Assembly: GCA_041859095.1 (NCBI GenBank)
Contig: JBHEKY010000010.1
Location: 1 to 7,239 of the forward strand
DNA length: 7,239 nucleotides
Source: UBA1422 sp041859095
GTDB taxonomy: Bacteria > Bacillota > Clostridia > Peptostreptococcales > Anaerovoracaceae
Direction: 5' to 3'
The first letter of the stretch is position 1. The number at the start of each line of letters is the position of its first letter. The translations under genes were made by a program, and so were the position numbers. Below, piece after piece: positions 6,853-7,239 of this stretch. The notes beneath the pieces were generated by a model. The model worked only from the letters and a program-made list of their open reading frames with translations. It did no database searches and had not been told where the DNA came from.

Positions 6853-6881
6853 ATAATAGTAAGCTCGAAGTATCCTTTCAA
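6853..6881 (-). promoter_or_regulatory. Candidate constitutive promoter upstream of the PHO box
   Basis: TTGAAA (6881-6876) and TATTAT (6858-6853) are separated by exactly 17 bp on the strand leading to pstS, and each matches the sigma-A consensus at five of six positions. Transcription would start near 6846, upstream of the PHO box, so bound PhoP would lie downstream of it. The local sequence is A/T-rich and chance matches are common. Confidence 0.3.
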
Positions 6882-6937
6882 TTGCAGTATAATTCTCGAA
6901 TAGGCCTTAAATTTTCTCTGCTTTTCAAACATTTCCC

Positions 6938-6965
6938 TTGCCAAATCGCCTATTTCAGTTATAAT
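6938..6965 (+). promoter_or_regulatory. Sigma-A-type promoter of the tRNA-Pro gene
   Basis: TTGCCA (6938-6943) and a perfect TATAAT (6960-6965) are separated by 16 bp. Transcription would start near 6972, about 11 nt before the mature tRNA 5' end, as is usual for single bacterial tRNA genes. The stretch between it and the PHO box (6837-6937) shows no gene. Confidence 0.75.
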
Positions 6966-6982
6966 AGGAATGTACAATTTTT

Positions 6983-7059
<77 letters not shown>

Positions 7060-7098
7060 CAAAACAAAAGACCACATGTTATGTGGTCTTTTGTTTTG
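7060..7098 (+). terminator. Rho-independent terminator of the tRNA-Pro gene
   Basis: An 18-bp perfect inverted repeat (7060-7077 with 7081-7098) around the loop GTT starts one base after the CCA end. The GACCACAT/ATGTGGTC core is the stable part, and the right arm continues as TTTTGTTTTG, giving the U-rich tail. The left arm is correspondingly A-rich, so it may also stop leftward transcription. Confidence 0.9.
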
Positions 7099-7239
7099 CC
7101 GTTAATGTAATGCCAGAGTTTGAGACTGCGGCCGGTGAGGGTTTGGGGGAGGATCCCTTCCCCAAATTGAGCAGCTTGCTGCGGACTACCCTTCCGAGGG
7201 TGACAGGACCGATTGCCAGTCCGCCAAGAGGGGGCAGCG
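7099..7239. repeat. Structured, G/C-rich non-coding sequence with nested inverted repeats (possible dispersed repeat or RNA, partial)
   Basis: After the tRNA terminator the sequence becomes visibly richer in G and C and holds several inverted repeats. TTTGGGG-GAGG/CCTT-CCCCAAA forms an 11-bp hairpin with an ATC loop (7142-7166). GCAGC-TT-GCTGC lies at 7171-7182. GCGGACT (7181-7187) pairs perfectly with AGTCCGC (7218-7224), enclosing ACCCT-TCCG-AGGGT (7188-7201). GCTGC (7178-7182) can alternatively pair with GCAGC at 7234-7238. No reading frame has a start, ribosome site or family signature; the frames open on the minus strand simply run on into the terminator or the tRNA antisense. It may be a repeat element or structured RNA cut by the window edge; I do not recognise a named family. 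Confidence 0.35.

Overview
The window looks like the chromosome of an anaerobic Gram-positive bacterium, most likely a member of the Clostridia (Bacillota). Four things point that way: a non-pyrrolysine MttB-type methyltransferase paired with its corrinoid protein; strong GGAGG-type ribosome binding sites; a lipoprotein PstS controlled by a Bacillus-style PHO box built from TTAACA repeats; and a tRNA-Pro gene with an encoded CCA end. No genus can be named from the sequence alone.

Left region (1-2657). A leftward gene cut by the window edge encodes an N-terminal cupin typical of AraC-family regulators. It is divergent from a two-gene rightward operon: a DxHxxG corrinoid (B12) protein (512-1153) and an MttB-superfamily methyltransferase (1169-2599). 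The methyltransferase would move a methyl group from an unidentified methylated amine onto Co(I) of the corrinoid protein. The divergent regulator may sense that substrate. The second methyltransferase (to tetrahydrofolate), the corrinoid reactivase and any transporter are not in the window. A long hairpin at 2614-2657 probably terminates both this operon and the convergent pst operon.

Central region (2677-6836). A complete leftward phosphate-uptake operon in the order pstS-pstC-pstA-pstB-phoU. The genes are tightly packed: pstC/pstA overlap by 4 nt, pstA/pstB by 8 nt, and pstB-phoU are 12 nt apart. PstS captures phosphate outside the membrane, PstC/PstA form the channel, PstB powers it, and PhoU couples transport to PhoR/PhoP signalling. 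Upstream of pstS lie four TTAACA-like repeats at 10-11 bp spacing, a classic PhoP-binding array. The true pstS start is the internal ATG at 6698, not the upstream in-frame ATG at 6776.

Right region (6837-7239). A well-formed sigma-A-type promoter (TTGCCA-16-TATAAT) drives a tRNA-Pro(GGG) gene at 6983-7059, followed at once by an 18-bp perfect hairpin terminator. The last 140 bases hold no convincing gene but contain several nested inverted repeats. They may belong to a dispersed repeat or a structured RNA continuing past the window edge.

Most of the content is well known biology. The least explained parts are the substrate of the MttB-like enzyme and the structured sequence at the right edge.
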